Origin: Dactylosporangium roseum
Lineage (GTDB): Bacteria; Actinomycetota; Actinomycetes; Mycobacteriales; Micromonosporaceae
Direction: 5' to 3'
Assembly: GCF_025264685.1 (NCBI RefSeq)
Contig: NZ_CP073721.1
Location: forward strand, 3,091,001-3,155,000
Length of the DNA stretch: 64,000 nt
Positions 1-8,141 of this stretch are shown here, piece by piece; the stretch's first letter is position 1, and every line of letters begins with the position of its first letter. Position numbers and translations under genes: made by a program. Below the pieces are notes generated by a model. It was given only the letters and a program-made list of their open reading frames with translations, searched no databases and was not told where the DNA came from.

Positions 1-2
1 AC

Positions 3-1106
3 GAGCGACACGAGGCTCTTCGCGCCGCGTACAAGCTGGAGCCCCGGCCGCACTCGGTGACCACCGACATCGACGCACCGGCGCTCCACGTCCTGCGGCC
101 CACCTGTTCCGTGGAATCCGCGCTGAACGCCCTCAAGGCCGAACTGACCCTGCCGTTCGCCCCCGAGGAGGGCTTCGTATGGCGGGCGGCCGTGGCACCG
201 GTGACGCCGGGTGAAGTGAGCATATTCGGCTGCAGCGTTCACCACGTCGCGTTCGATGGCTGGTCCGAGGCCGTCCTCGCGGACGATCTCAGCCGGGCCT
301 ACAACGGCGAGGTCGAGGCCCCGGCGCCTCCGAGTCTCGCCCAGCTCGGCCGTCAGCGGCGCCGGCAACTGGACCGCGGCGACGTCGAGGGACAACTGAG
401 CGCGCTGGCCGAGATGCTGCGTGACGTTCCCACGACCGTCTGGCCGCGGACCGGCCGGCCGATGGCGGCGGCGGGTGTCGGCGTGATCGGCGAACGCCTG
501 TCGCCCTCGGATTACGCGGCCGTGGCCCGGCTCGCGCGTGCCCGCGCCACAACGGCGTTCACCGTGCTGCTGACCGCCTGGGGCGCCGCCGTTGCCGAGG
601 TGCTGGGAACCACCGACACGGTCGTCGGAGTTCCGGTGGCCAACCGGGGACTGGCCGGGGACGAGTTGGCACTGGGGTGCCACCTGGCCGTAGTGCCCAT
701 CCGATTGCGCGGCCCGTCGGTGTACCCCGGCCCCGCAGTCACCTTCGCGGACGCGGTGGACGGTGCGAGCCGGCGGGTCGAGGAGGCATTGGCCTGCCAG
801 GACGTGCCCGTCGCCCGGCTCGTCGAGGTGCTGGGACCGGCGCCGCGCGGTCGCCCGCCGATCTTCCAGATGATGTTCGCCCTGCAGGACAACCGGACGG
901 CGAACCTGAGGCTGAACGGCCTCAGCGTGTCGCGGCTGCGGCTTCCGTATCCGGACGTGCCGATGGAGTTGCACTGCGAACTCTGGCCGGCCGAGGACGC
1001 GAGCCTGCTCGCCGAGGTGAGCTACCAGGCCGGGGTGGTGCCGGTCGATGTCGCTCAAGCCCTGCTGAGCGTCTTCGCCCACCGCATCCGGACCATCGAG
1101 AGCTGA
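3..1106 (+). CDS. NRPS condensation-domain protein, 5' end outside the window
   Basis: C-terminal ~367 residues of a condensation (C) domain, which joins an upstream acyl/peptidyl-thioester to the amine of the next unit in non-ribosomal peptide synthesis. The frame is open from the first bases and begins with RHEALRA, matching the conserved core just before the active site, so the true start lies upstream. The catalytic HHxxxDG motif is intact as HHVAFDG near base 240. The protein ends soon after the domain, with no carrier or adenylation domain following, so this is either a free-standing C protein or the last domain of a larger NRPS. It ends 6 bp before the P450 gene, so the two are probably co-transcribed. 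Confidence 0.85.
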   Translation, partial: ERHEALRAAYKLEPRPHSVTTDIDAPALHVLRPTCSVESALNALKAELTLPFAPEEGFVWRAAVAPVTPGEVSIFGCSVHHVAFDGWSEAVLADDLSRAYNGEVEAPAPPSLAQLGRQRRRQLDRGDVEGQLSALAEMLRDVPTTVWPRTGRPMAAAGVGVIGERLSPSDYAAVARLARARATTAFTVLLTAWGAAVAEVLGTTDTVVGVPVANRGLAGDELALGCHLAVVPIRLRGPSVYPGPAVTFADAVDGASRRVEEALACQDVPVARLVEVLGPAPRGRPPIFQMMFALQDNRTANLRLNGLSVSRLRLPYPDVPMELHCELWPAEDASLLAEVSYQAGVVPVDVAQALLSVFAHRIRTIES

Positions 1107-1112
1107 CCGGCC

Positions 1113-2297
1113 GTGGAAAAGCTTTCGCCCAGGTCCGTCGATGCGCTGCTCGATCCCCGGGCGCACGCGGACAGCACCACGGACGAGATCTGGCGCGAGA
1201 TGCGGGCGGTCCAGCCGGTCGCCTACCACCCGCCGGGCGGCTATCCGGCCTTCTGGTCGGTGACCCGGATGGAGGACGTCCGTACCGTCTACGCCGACCC
1301 CGAGCGGTTCAGCTCGACCGGGGGTGTGCTGCTTCGACCGTTGGAGCGCGGTGAAGATCCGGGCACTGGATTGACCCTCGCGCTAACCGATCCGCCACGC
1401 CACCGCGGGCTACGGGCCATCCTCGCACCTCACTTCGGCGAGCGCAGCGCGCGCGAACTGGCCGCCCAGATCCGTGCGGATGTGCGAGCCGTCCTGATCC
1501 AGGCGGCGGATGAGAACGAGATCGACTTCGCGCACGACGTGGCGGGACGGCTCTCCAGCCTGCTGATCAGCCGGCTGCTCGGCGTACCGGAAGCCGACCT
1601 GGAAAACGTCGTGGAGTGGATCGAGGAGGCGTTCGCGGCGGCCCGGCCGATGACGAGCCACGGCCGTCTGACCCGCTATGTCATCGACCTCATGGAACAG
1701 CGCGACCGGGAGCCGGCCGCCGACGCCGTGAGCCTGCTGCTCGACGGCGAGGTCGACGCCGAACTGCTCACCGAGACGGAGGTGCTTCTCAACTGCGAGA
1801 ACCTGCTGGGCGCCTCGGAGAACGCCGGTTTGTCGATGGCGGCCGGAATGGCTGCCCTACTGGCTCATCCCGAGCAGTGGCAGAACCTGCGCGACCATCC
1901 GGAGTCCGTCGCGAGCGCGGTGGAGGAGATTCTGCGCTGGGGCAGCAGCGCAACCCACAGCATGCGCACCGCCACAAGGGAGACGGAACTGAGCGGCCAT
2001 ACGATCGGAGTCGGCGACCGCGTCGTGCTCTGGGTACGGTCAGCCAACCGCGACGAGCGCGAGTTCGACCGCCCCGAGACATTCGACATCCACCGCAAGC
2101 CGAATCGGCACGTAGCGCTGGGCTTCGGCGAGCACGTCTGCATCGGGCAGGTGATGGCACGTCATCAGACCCGCATCCTGCTGGAGGAACTGCTGACAAC
2201 GGCACATTCCGTGGAACAGACCGGCCCGATCGTGCCGCTGTCCTCGATCGCCGTCAACGGCCCCGCCCGCCTACCCGTACGGTTGCGGCTCCGGTGA
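1113..2297 (+). CDS. Cytochrome P450
   Basis: A 394-residue soluble bacterial class P450, normal family length. The ExxR motif of helix K is EEIL-R (about residue 272) and the haem loop reads LGFGEHVCIG, with the cysteine ligand present and the usual leading Phe replaced by Leu. The I-helix segment reads LLGASENAGLS where most P450s have A-G-x-E/D-T-T, so the conserved oxygen-activating Thr is replaced (Asn-Ala at the Thr-Thr positions). It starts with GTG 6 bp after the condensation-domain gene, suggesting translational coupling. It is probably a tailoring oxidase of the NRPS-type pathway; substrate unknown. A redox partner is not visible nearby. Confidence 0.92.
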   Translation: MEKLSPRSVDALLDPRAHADSTTDEIWREMRAVQPVAYHPPGGYPAFWSVTRMEDVRTVYADPERFSSTGGVLLRPLERGEDPGTGLTLALTDPPRHRGLRAILAPHFGERSARELAAQIRADVRAVLIQAADENEIDFAHDVAGRLSSLLISRLLGVPEADLENVVEWIEEAFAAARPMTSHGRLTRYVIDLMEQRDREPAADAVSLLLDGEVDAELLTETEVLLNCENLLGASENAGLSMAAGMAALLAHPEQWQNLRDHPESVASAVEEILRWGSSATHSMRTATRETELSGHTIGVGDRVVLWVRSANRDEREFDRPETFDIHRKPNRHVALGFGEHVCIGQVMARHQTRILLEELLTTAHSVEQTGPIVPLSSIAVNGPARLPVRLRLR

Positions 2298-2431
2298 CGC
2301 ATCGAGCTGGCCACCCGCCAGGTCCATGTTGCCGGGATCACCCCGCACCCGACCCGCGCCTGGGTCACTCAGCCCAATCGCCCGAGCGGCTTGCCGAGGC
2401 GCTCATGCGTCTCAGCCGCGCAATGTGAGAC

Positions 2432-3841
2432 TCAGGCCGGGAAATTCACGCCGCGGCCGGCCAGTCGCACCCGATCCACCTTTCCCGCAACGGTACGGGG
2501 GAGCGCCGCCTCGATGGATATGCGGGTCGGACGCATGCTTGCGGGTAGCAGGTCCGCCAACGACCGTCGGACATCGCGAGTGACGATTCCTGGCTCTGCG
2601 ACAACGAACGCCGCCAGGTGTACCCGGTCGGGGTCGTCGGCGTCCCGCAGGACGACGGCGGCCTCGGACACGCCGGGGCACCGTTCCAGCGCGGCCTCGA
2701 CCTCACCGAGCTCGACGCGATGGCCGTGCAACTTGATCTGGCTGTCGGTGCGACCGAGAAACTCCAGGCTGCCGTCCGGGCGGTACCGGGCGCGGTCTCC
2801 GGTGTAGTAGCACAGCCGCGGCCCGTCCGGCGTCTCGGCTTCACGAAACCGGTCTCGAGTGATCTCGTCGCGATCGAGGTACCCGAGTGCCAGGCCGGTG
2901 CCGTAGAGCAGAATCTCGCCCTCCGACGCCATGCCGGCCAGGCACAGACCGGTGCCAGCCAATGGCTTCCCCAGCGAGATGTTCTCCGGGGAGAGAACGC
3001 GCTCGGCAGTCGCCCAGATCGTCGCCTCCGTGGGACCGTAGAGATTCCACACCTCCTTGCCCGCCGAGAGCAGGTTCCGTGCGAGGCTGGAGGTCAGCGA
3101 CTCTCCTCCGCACCAGAGCCGGCTCACCGGCGAACCAGACCAGTCCAGCGCGAGCACCAAACGCCAGAAACTGGGAGTCGCCTGGATGACGTCGGGCCGG
3201 TACTCGTCGACGAGGCGGCCAAACGAGCCGGGATTCAATCGGGTCCGTGCCGGCGCCGCGATGAGGCGTCCACCGACGGTCAACGGCAGGAGCAGCTCGG
3301 CCATCGAGATGTCGAAGGACAGCGCTGTCATCGCCATGATCGATTCACCGGCACGCAGCCCGGGAACACCCGCAAGCCCGGCCAGCCGGTCGAGGAGCGC
3401 CACATGTGGCACGAGAACGCCCTTGGGTCGCCCGGTCGATCCGGACGTGTACATCACGTAGGCCACGTCGCGCAGGTCGCGCGCCACCCGGTGACCGGTC
3501 GGCCGGACCGAGAACTCCCCGTCCGGGGACTCCCGCACGTCCACGGCAGGACGGGCATCCTGCACAATCGACTCGCGATACGCGGGTGGGCTATCGGTGC
3601 TCAACGGAAGGATCGCGCATCCGCTCTTCCCGCATGCGAGTGTCGCTATGGCACCCGCTACGGGGCCGTCGGCGGACAATGCCACGATAGCGCCCGGATC
3701 GGTGACCTTTCCGATCTGGGCCGCCAGCCGGTCGGCGCGCTCCACCACCTCCTGATAGCGGAGATCCCGTACGCCGCGGATCGCGACCTCGGCCGGTGCC
3801 TGTTCGGCCTTGGACAGCACCGCCTGCCATACCGTCGTCAT
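2432..3841 (-). CDS. Free-standing amino-acid adenylation domain protein
   Basis: An ANL-superfamily adenylation domain of 469 residues that activates an amino or aryl acid as the acyl-AMP. Visible cores are A3 (YTSGSTGRPKG), A4 (FDISMAE), A5 (NLYGPTEAT), A7 (YTGDRA), A8 (GRTDSQIKLHGHRVELGEVE) and A10 (LPRTVAGKVDRV, with the catalytic Lys). The protein ends right after A10, so there is no carrier domain and it must load a separate T protein not seen here. ATG at 3841 is chosen because a perfect AGGAGG lies 7 bp upstream; the frame stays open for 17 more codons. It converges on the P450 gene. The FDIS Asp suggests an alpha-amino acid substrate (inference). Confidence 0.9.
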   Translation of the reverse strand: MTTVWQAVLSKAEQAPAEVAIRGVRDLRYQEVVERADRLAAQIGKVTDPGAIVALSADGPVAGAIATLACGKSGCAILPLSTDSPPAYRESIVQDARPAVDVRESPDGEFSVRPTGHRVARDLRDVAYVMYTSGSTGRPKGVLVPHVALLDRLAGLAGVPGLRAGESIMAMTALSFDISMAELLLPLTVGGRLIAAPARTRLNPGSFGRLVDEYRPDVIQATPSFWRLVLALDWSGSPVSRLWCGGESLTSSLARNLLSAGKEVWNLYGPTEATIWATAERVLSPENISLGKPLAGTGLCLAGMASEGEILLYGTGLALGYLDRDEITRDRFREAETPDGPRLCYYTGDRARYRPDGSLEFLGRTDSQIKLHGHRVELGEVEAALERCPGVSEAAVVLRDADDPDRVHLAAFVVAEPGIVTRDVRRSLADLLPASMRPTRISIEAALPRTVAGKVDRVRLAGRGVNFPA

Positions 3842-3884
3842 CGTCGCCTCCTGCGCTGATGCCCCGGACCGGTTCAGAAGTAGC

Positions 3885-4313
3885 CTCCGCACGGGGGCTG
3901 CGCGCGTCCGGGTGGACCGCGCTGAGCGCGGCCTCGCCGGCGGCGAGGTGATCCGGATGCGAGGCGCCGATGGGGAAAGTCAACGAACGCAGCGGCCGGT
4001 GCGCGAGCGCTAACTCCGGTCGATAGCGGCGGATCTGCCTGGCCGGCGTCTCACGGAGGGACGGATCGGCGGTCAAACAGCCGTCGTGGAATCCGAGAAA
4101 CTCGACGTTGGCGACGCCCGGACGCGCCGCAGCGGGGCGCAGCTCCGCGTAGCGGGTGGCGATCAACGATGCGGCCGGCTCGTCCGGATCCGCACCACCC
4201 TGCGAGCCGTTCGTGTAGATGACGTAAACCACGTGGGTTCCCTCGGATGCCAACCGGCCTGCGGTAGCGCCGAAGCTATATTCGGCGTCGTCGGGATCCG
4301 CCGCGATTACCAT
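3885..4313 (-). pseudogene. Truncated PIG-L (LmbE-like) deacetylase
   Basis: The N-terminal ~140 residues match zinc-dependent PIG-L/LmbE deacetylases: a DPDDAEYSFGATAG block where the family has HPDDE, then the FLGFHDG segment and a SHPDH motif. Family members run on for roughly 80-100 more residues, but here family-like sequence stops after HPDARSP and the frame runs out of register into the start of the adenylation gene. The first metal-binding His is Asp. Truncation and loss of a zinc ligand argue for a decayed gene. Its original job may have been deacetylation of an amino sugar or precursor in the neighbouring pathway. Start ATG 4313 has no clear ribosome site. Confidence 0.6.
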
Positions 4314-4702
4314 GGCGCACGAAAACGATCGAGGCGGTGGGCGGGGAAGTCCTCCACCCCCGTGGGAGGGATCTTCGGGCACGGGGCAATGATACCAATG
4401 ATGTCAAGACCATGCTAAAGATGGTCAATGTGTTCCGCCGATATTTGATGCACCTCGTGGTCGAGGATCAAGGGCTACTACTGTGGATTTCTGGCGTGCC
4501 ACCGACTTTCTCCATCGTCCAAAATGGATCGTGCGATATCTCCGATCTTCATTCAGCGTGGACGGTGCAGGGTGAAAAATGGCGCGACGTCGTGCCGCGC
4601 GTCGACGAACTCCACGCGACGCTACCGGCGCGGGGTCGCCGGCCTGAGGTGTCTCCGGCGGAGGACTTGATTCTTCTCGAGTCCGACGGCCCGATCCTCG
4701 AC

Positions 4703-4751
4703 AGATTGATCAACCAAGGCCGCGAAGTTCAGCCCAACGGCCTCTTGTCAA
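4703..4751 (+). repeat. Degenerate copy of the IS4-element left end
   Basis: The stretch starting GATTGATCAACCAAG closely follows the outer ~45 bp of the intact IS beginning at 5055, with scattered substitutions, and both end in a TTGTCAA motif. It points the same way as the intact left end. It is most simply a relic of an earlier insertion or a partial end duplication. Confidence 0.5.
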
Positions 4752-4845
4752 CCCGGACCAGGCTGACAATTCGGGCGCTGCCCTCGGAGGCGTCGCCGCC
4801 GAGGGCGCCGACCGGCACGCGCTCCGGCGCAATCCCGCCGCCAGG

Positions 4846-4922
4846 CCGGGCGACTCCAGATCATGGGAAAGATCTGGCTATCGGGGCAGCCACATCTGTC
4901 CCATGATCATGGAGTCGCCCGG
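4846..4922. repeat. 77-bp near-perfect palindrome
   Basis: Two ~35-bp arms, the outer part reading CCGGGCGACTCCA and its complement TGGAGTCGCCCGG, pair with only one indel and two mismatches around a short loop. No gene ends immediately upstream and there is no T-run, so it does not look like an ordinary terminator. It could be a MITE-like relic or a recombination/cruciform site. Confidence 0.75.
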
Positions 4923-5054
4923 CACGGAACGCGCCGCCCGGGTCCAGCAGCGATCATGAGCGACAGACGCCAGCCGCACGACTGTGCGGCACCATCCAGT
5001 AGCGCAATACCGGGGTGGACAGACGACCGAACGGCTGAACTTCGCGGCCTTGAT

Positions 5055-5080
5055 TGATCAACCAAGACCGGGAAGTTAAG
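5055..5080 (+). repeat. IS left terminal inverted repeat
   Basis: Pairs with 6585-6610, 25 of 26 bases complementary. The outer part contains the palindrome TGATCA. Confidence 0.85.
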
Positions 5081-6488
5081 CCGCTGGGGCTGTTGTCAAT
5101 GGGCTGGTTGATGTGCCGATAGCGATGGCGATGTCGGTGATCCGGTGGATGATCTTCGGGGTTTTCAGGTTCTTGTAGGCGTAACGGGAGATCGGCCGTT
5201 TCACCACACGTGGGCTGATCCGGGCGCGTCGGGCCGGTAGCAGGTCAGCCAGCACAGCACGACCGATCGCACCGACCAGGTCGACCGCGATAGTGATCAC
5301 CCCGACAGCGCGGATGGTCAGATCGCGGGCGGTCTGCACGGCGATGGTGAAGCTGGCCCGGTCCGGGTCGGCCCCGGTGGTGTCCGTGGCCCAGGTCATC
5401 GTCTGCCGCAGCGCCTGATAGACGGTCAGCAGTGCGTAGAGTTCCTGATCGACGCCGTCCGGAGTGGTCGAACGCAGCACCCGCCCAGCCAGCAGGGTGT
5501 GCTTGATCGCCAGGAAGGTCGACTCGACCTCCCACCGCTCGTGGTAGAGCTCGATCAGCGCCCCGGCCGGATAGCGGCGCTCGTCGGTGAGGGTAGTGAC
5601 CAGCCGCCAGACACCGGTACGGGTCGAACCATCCGCACAGGACAGCGTGACGACCGCCTCGACCACCCGAACCCGCACCCCAGCCACCACACTGGCGTAG
5701 GAACCGTCACCAAGACGGTCCAGCACCGGCAGCTTGCGACTGGACTTGACCCGCAGCAACAACCCCGCCCCAGCGGCGGTGACCTTCGTCATGAACATGT
5801 TGGTGTCATAGCCACGGTCGGCCAGCAGCAGCATTCCCGGCCGCAGCAGACCCAGCAACCCCACGGCATAACTGGTCTCACCACTCTCACCACCCACGCC
5901 GGTACCGAACACCGCACCGAACACCGCCCGAGTCCCGGTCTCCACCAACGCCACCACCCGCACCAGCGGATACCCCGGCTCACCGGCACGGGCCATCCGC
6001 TTGCCGTACACCGCCCGATTCGCCGGCGAATCCGGCACATTCACCGTGGACCCGTCGATCGCCACCGTACGCAGCCCCCGCCACCACGCCCCGACCGTGT
6101 CGCGACCCGCCACCGGCCCGGCCAGAGTCTGGAACAACCGCCGCAGCGGCGGCACCCCCACCCGCCGCCGCGCCTGCGCCAACCCCGACGACGACGGACA
6201 CACCCCCAACCCGGCCACCACACCCAACCCACCGACCAACGCTCCCCACACCCGCCGATACGACAACGAGCCGAACAACCCCAACCCCAACAGCCAATAC
6301 ACCACCACCCGCGACGGCAACCGCCGCACCCGCCGCTGCACCCGCCCCGTCTCGGCCAACACCGCATCCACCAACTCCACCGGCACAGCCCGGGTCAACT
6401 CACCCAGATGCCCCGCCGCGAACACCCCCACCGGCACCGACCCGACCCCGGCAATGACAGACTCCTCCGACAACGGGACTCCCCCCAC
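5076..6488 (-). CDS. IS4-family DDE transposase
   Basis: Intact 470-residue transposase with the three acidic motifs of an RNase-H-like DDE enzyme: VAIDGSTVNVPDS (first Asp), LLADRGYD (second Asp) and the IS4 signature Y-(2)-R-(3)-E-(6)-K, seen exactly in YHERWEVESTFLAIK. The N-terminal ~120 residues fit the N-terminal domain of IS4 transposases. It cuts and rejoins the element's own ends and acts in the cytoplasm on DNA. The reading frame covers nearly the whole element and its stop lies inside the left inverted repeat, typical of compact IS elements. No frameshift is seen, so the element may still be mobile. Confidence 0.92.
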   Translation of the reverse strand: MGGVPLSEESVIAGVGSVPVGVFAAGHLGELTRAVPVELVDAVLAETGRVQRRVRRLPSRVVVYWLLGLGLFGSLSYRRVWGALVGGLGVVAGLGVCPSSSGLAQARRRVGVPPLRRLFQTLAGPVAGRDTVGAWWRGLRTVAIDGSTVNVPDSPANRAVYGKRMARAGEPGYPLVRVVALVETGTRAVFGAVFGTGVGGESGETSYAVGLLGLLRPGMLLLADRGYDTNMFMTKVTAAGAGLLLRVKSSRKLPVLDRLGDGSYASVVAGVRVRVVEAVVTLSCADGSTRTGVWRLVTTLTDERRYPAGALIELYHERWEVESTFLAIKHTLLAGRVLRSTTPDGVDQELYALLTVYQALRQTMTWATDTTGADPDRASFTIAVQTARDLTIRAVGVITIAVDLVGAIGRAVLADLLPARRARISPRVVKRPISRYAYKNLKTPKIIHRITDIAIAIGTSTSPLTTAPAA

Positions 6489-6584
6489 AGGCTGATCTTG
6501 ATCGACTGCCTGTTCTACCGGAGTCCCGTTGCCTTATCACCCCACCACACCGCAACCACACACCCTTGACAGCAACCCTCACGA

Positions 6585-6610
6585 CTTAACTTCCCGGTCT
6601 TGATTGATCA
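6585..6610 (-). repeat. IS right terminal inverted repeat
   Basis: Reverse complement of 5055-5080 with one mismatch. The neighbouring TGATTGATCA decamer also occurs at 5051-5060 and 7482-7491 (and as GATTGATCA near 4703). Confidence 0.85.
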
Positions 6611-6681
6611 ACGAATACTCGCAGGCAGGGTGACCGAACCCTCGTTATGGTTGCCCACGCGTTCCTCACGGTCACCGCCAC

Positions 6682-6960
6682 GAACGCGGAAAAGGGAGCA
6701 CCGCACCCGACCAAGAGGACTCATCCCTCTCCCTCGGCGAGGCCCGACGTCTCCTGGCACACCTGATCACCACCATCCGACCAGGCGAGCACATCGATCG
6801 ATGGTCACAATGGCGCCGACGCCATCGGTTCAGGGCCAGAACCAGCCACTACCAGCGAAGAACGAAACAACCGCGGGGCCGTGCGCCATTGCTCGCGCGA
6901 CTACTTGTGCAACAGCACACTGATGCCCAAAGTGGCGGGCATTGCCGCGGCAGCGAGTAG
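6682..6960 (+). pseudogene. C-terminal fragment of an IS transposase (IS701-like)
   Basis: In one frame the sequence reads LGEARRLLAHLI, then WSQWRRRHRFRARTSHYQRR, the basic tail typical of actinobacterial IS701-type (DDE) transposases, before a stop at 6958-6960. No start codon or catalytic region precedes it: the fragment begins about 70 bp after the right end of the IS4 element, which may have removed the rest. It is non-functional. The family is assigned from memory of the tail motif, so IS701 is less certain than the statement that it is a transposase relic. Confidence 0.55.
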
Positions 6961-7107
6961 GACGATGGCCTCAGAGCCGCTAGACCGGCTGGCGAACCAG
7001 ATGAGTAACACGGATGCGGCAAAAGGTGCAATGGCTGAAAGCCAGCCTTTGCCAGGCGATGAAGTCAAGCGTCGGCCCCCGTATCCGATTCCGGTGATGT
7101 TGGCCAC
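6901..7107 (-). CDS. Possible small two-helix membrane protein
   Basis: A 68-residue frame from GTG 7107 has two hydrophobic stretches, SAIAPFAASVLLIWF and AIVLLAAAAMPATLGISVLL, joined by a short polar turn, with a basic N-terminus. I do not recognise the family. Base composition is less GC-rich than the surrounding genes, no good ribosome site precedes the start, and the 3' end overlaps the transposase fragment on the other strand. It may be a small integral membrane protein or chance. It sits alone among IS relics, so there is no context for a role. Confidence 0.35.
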   Translation of the reverse strand: MANITGIGYGGRRLTSSPGKGWLSAIAPFAASVLLIWFASRSSGSEAIVLLAAAAMPATLGISVLLHK

Positions 7108-7657
7108 GCTCGACTTGCGGCGAAGCCGCCAAGGTCGAAGTCGGCGCGGGAGCGACCAGCAGGTTGGGGCCGTCATGCTGGCACATGCAACGGATGGCGC
7201 CGCGCGGACTTGGCCGAGTGGCCACCTCGGCCGCGTTGCCAGGGTGAGCTGGGCCGCGTCCAGCACTGCGGGCCCACGAACGTGCGGCTCGGCTCAACGT
7301 CGCCCCAGTTGCGCGGGGCGAGCCCGGTTGAGGCAACATTGCAGACCTCCTCCTCGCTGCAGGAGCGTCGATGGGGAAAGTAATCACATTCAGCGGCGGA
7401 CGTCAATTGTCACCCATACTCGAAATGGCTCCAAGTTCAATGGGCCTGGTCCGACGGCCGGCGGCTGGCACCACCCTTACCTGATTGATCAATGCATCCT
7501 TCGCGGCTGAGTAGACTACCGACTGTGGTTGATTGACAACCGTCAACGCTTGTCGGAGAGTATCACCGGCCACCGGACTGGGGAGGTACGGCCGTGCGAC
7601 TGCCACATCGTGGTGAGTTGATTGGTCTGGGACAGTTTTTCACGGTGCGGGGCAGTC
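7108..7657. other. Gap without recognisable gene
   Basis: About 550 bp between transposase relics. Short open frames occur on both strands, but none has codon bias or family motifs. It contains another TGATTGATCA copy at 7482-7491 in the orientation of the IS right end. Confidence 0.5.
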
Positions 7658-7990
7658 TTTTCACCGTACTGGTAGCGAAATCGTCGATGCCAAGCACGCG
7701 TGGCCGGCGATGAGCGTGAGGCTCTGGGCGCAGCGCAGCAGCCGGAGCAGGGTGCTGCGGGCACGTGCATGGCCAGCTTTGCCGCCGGCCGGGCTCCGGC
7801 TCGGCCAGCGAGGGCCGCACCGATGCCGTGCGGCAGATCCTGGAACGGCTGGCTGCGCCGGCGTCGTCTGTCGGTCACGCCGGGTATCTGCTCAACGAAC
7901 GTGCGCGTCGCGTAATCGGTCACCCGGCAGTTGAACCGCCGAACTCGCAGGATCAGCCAGATCGGCCGCCCGCCGATCGGTACTGGCGGA
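7658..7990 (-). pseudogene. ISL3-family transposase fragment
   Basis: Reading on the minus strand, RPIWLILRVRRFNC matches the N-terminal zinc-finger region of ISL3 transposases, followed by TRTFVEQIPGVTDRRRRR and a helical LAGRAGARPAAKLAM segment. After a frame change RVLGIDDFA appears, the first Asp motif of this family. The rest (more than 300 residues with the remaining catalytic acids) is missing, and part of the zinc finger is lost. It is a dead fragment, and the third distinct IS family within 3 kb. Confidence 0.65.
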
Positions 7991-8141
7991 CGACACCCGC
8001 CTCAGCCGCCCGGGCAGCCGCGCAGAGGCCAAAGCGCTTCGGCGGACGGGCGCGGTCTTGGCCGTCGACGCAGTACCGGCGGCCCCAGTGCTCGCGTTGG
8101 TACGGAGCATCCTCCTGTCCGAGCGCATCCTTTAGCCTGTC

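Larger units (their letters stand above)
4314..5054. other. Non-coding, mobile-element-scarred gap
   Basis: About 740 bp with no convincing gene. Open frames here lack codon bias and recognisable motifs, and base composition is more AT-rich around 4390-4520 than in neighbouring genes. It holds a degenerate IS end (4703-4751) and a long palindrome (4846-4922), both listed separately. Confidence 0.6.
5055..6610 (-). mobile_element. IS4-family insertion sequence
   Basis: A 1,556-bp element bounded by 26-bp inverted repeats with one mismatch; the inner 16 bp (AGACCGGGAAGTTAAG) are perfect. One transposase fills it. No flanking target duplication is visible (left flank ends ..TTGAT, right flank begins ACGAA), so the exact ends could be a few bases further in, or the target duplication has been lost. 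It lies between the NRPS fragment and the capsule locus. Confidence 0.85.

Noticed and set aside
4337..4906. 189-codon plus-strand frame in the IS scar
   Set aside because: No family likeness, no ribosome site, and it runs into the palindrome and the degenerate IS end.
5499..6569. 356-codon plus-strand frame across the IS4 transposase
   Set aside because: His/Pro/Arg-rich shadow; the transposase with DDE and YREK motifs is on the minus strand.
5050..6615. Target-site duplication flanking the IS4 element
   Set aside because: The bases just outside the two 26-bp repeats do not match each other.
4703..7491. Composite transposon carrying cargo
   Set aside because: Only one intact IS is present and the DNA between repeats holds only transposase relics and a doubtful small ORF.
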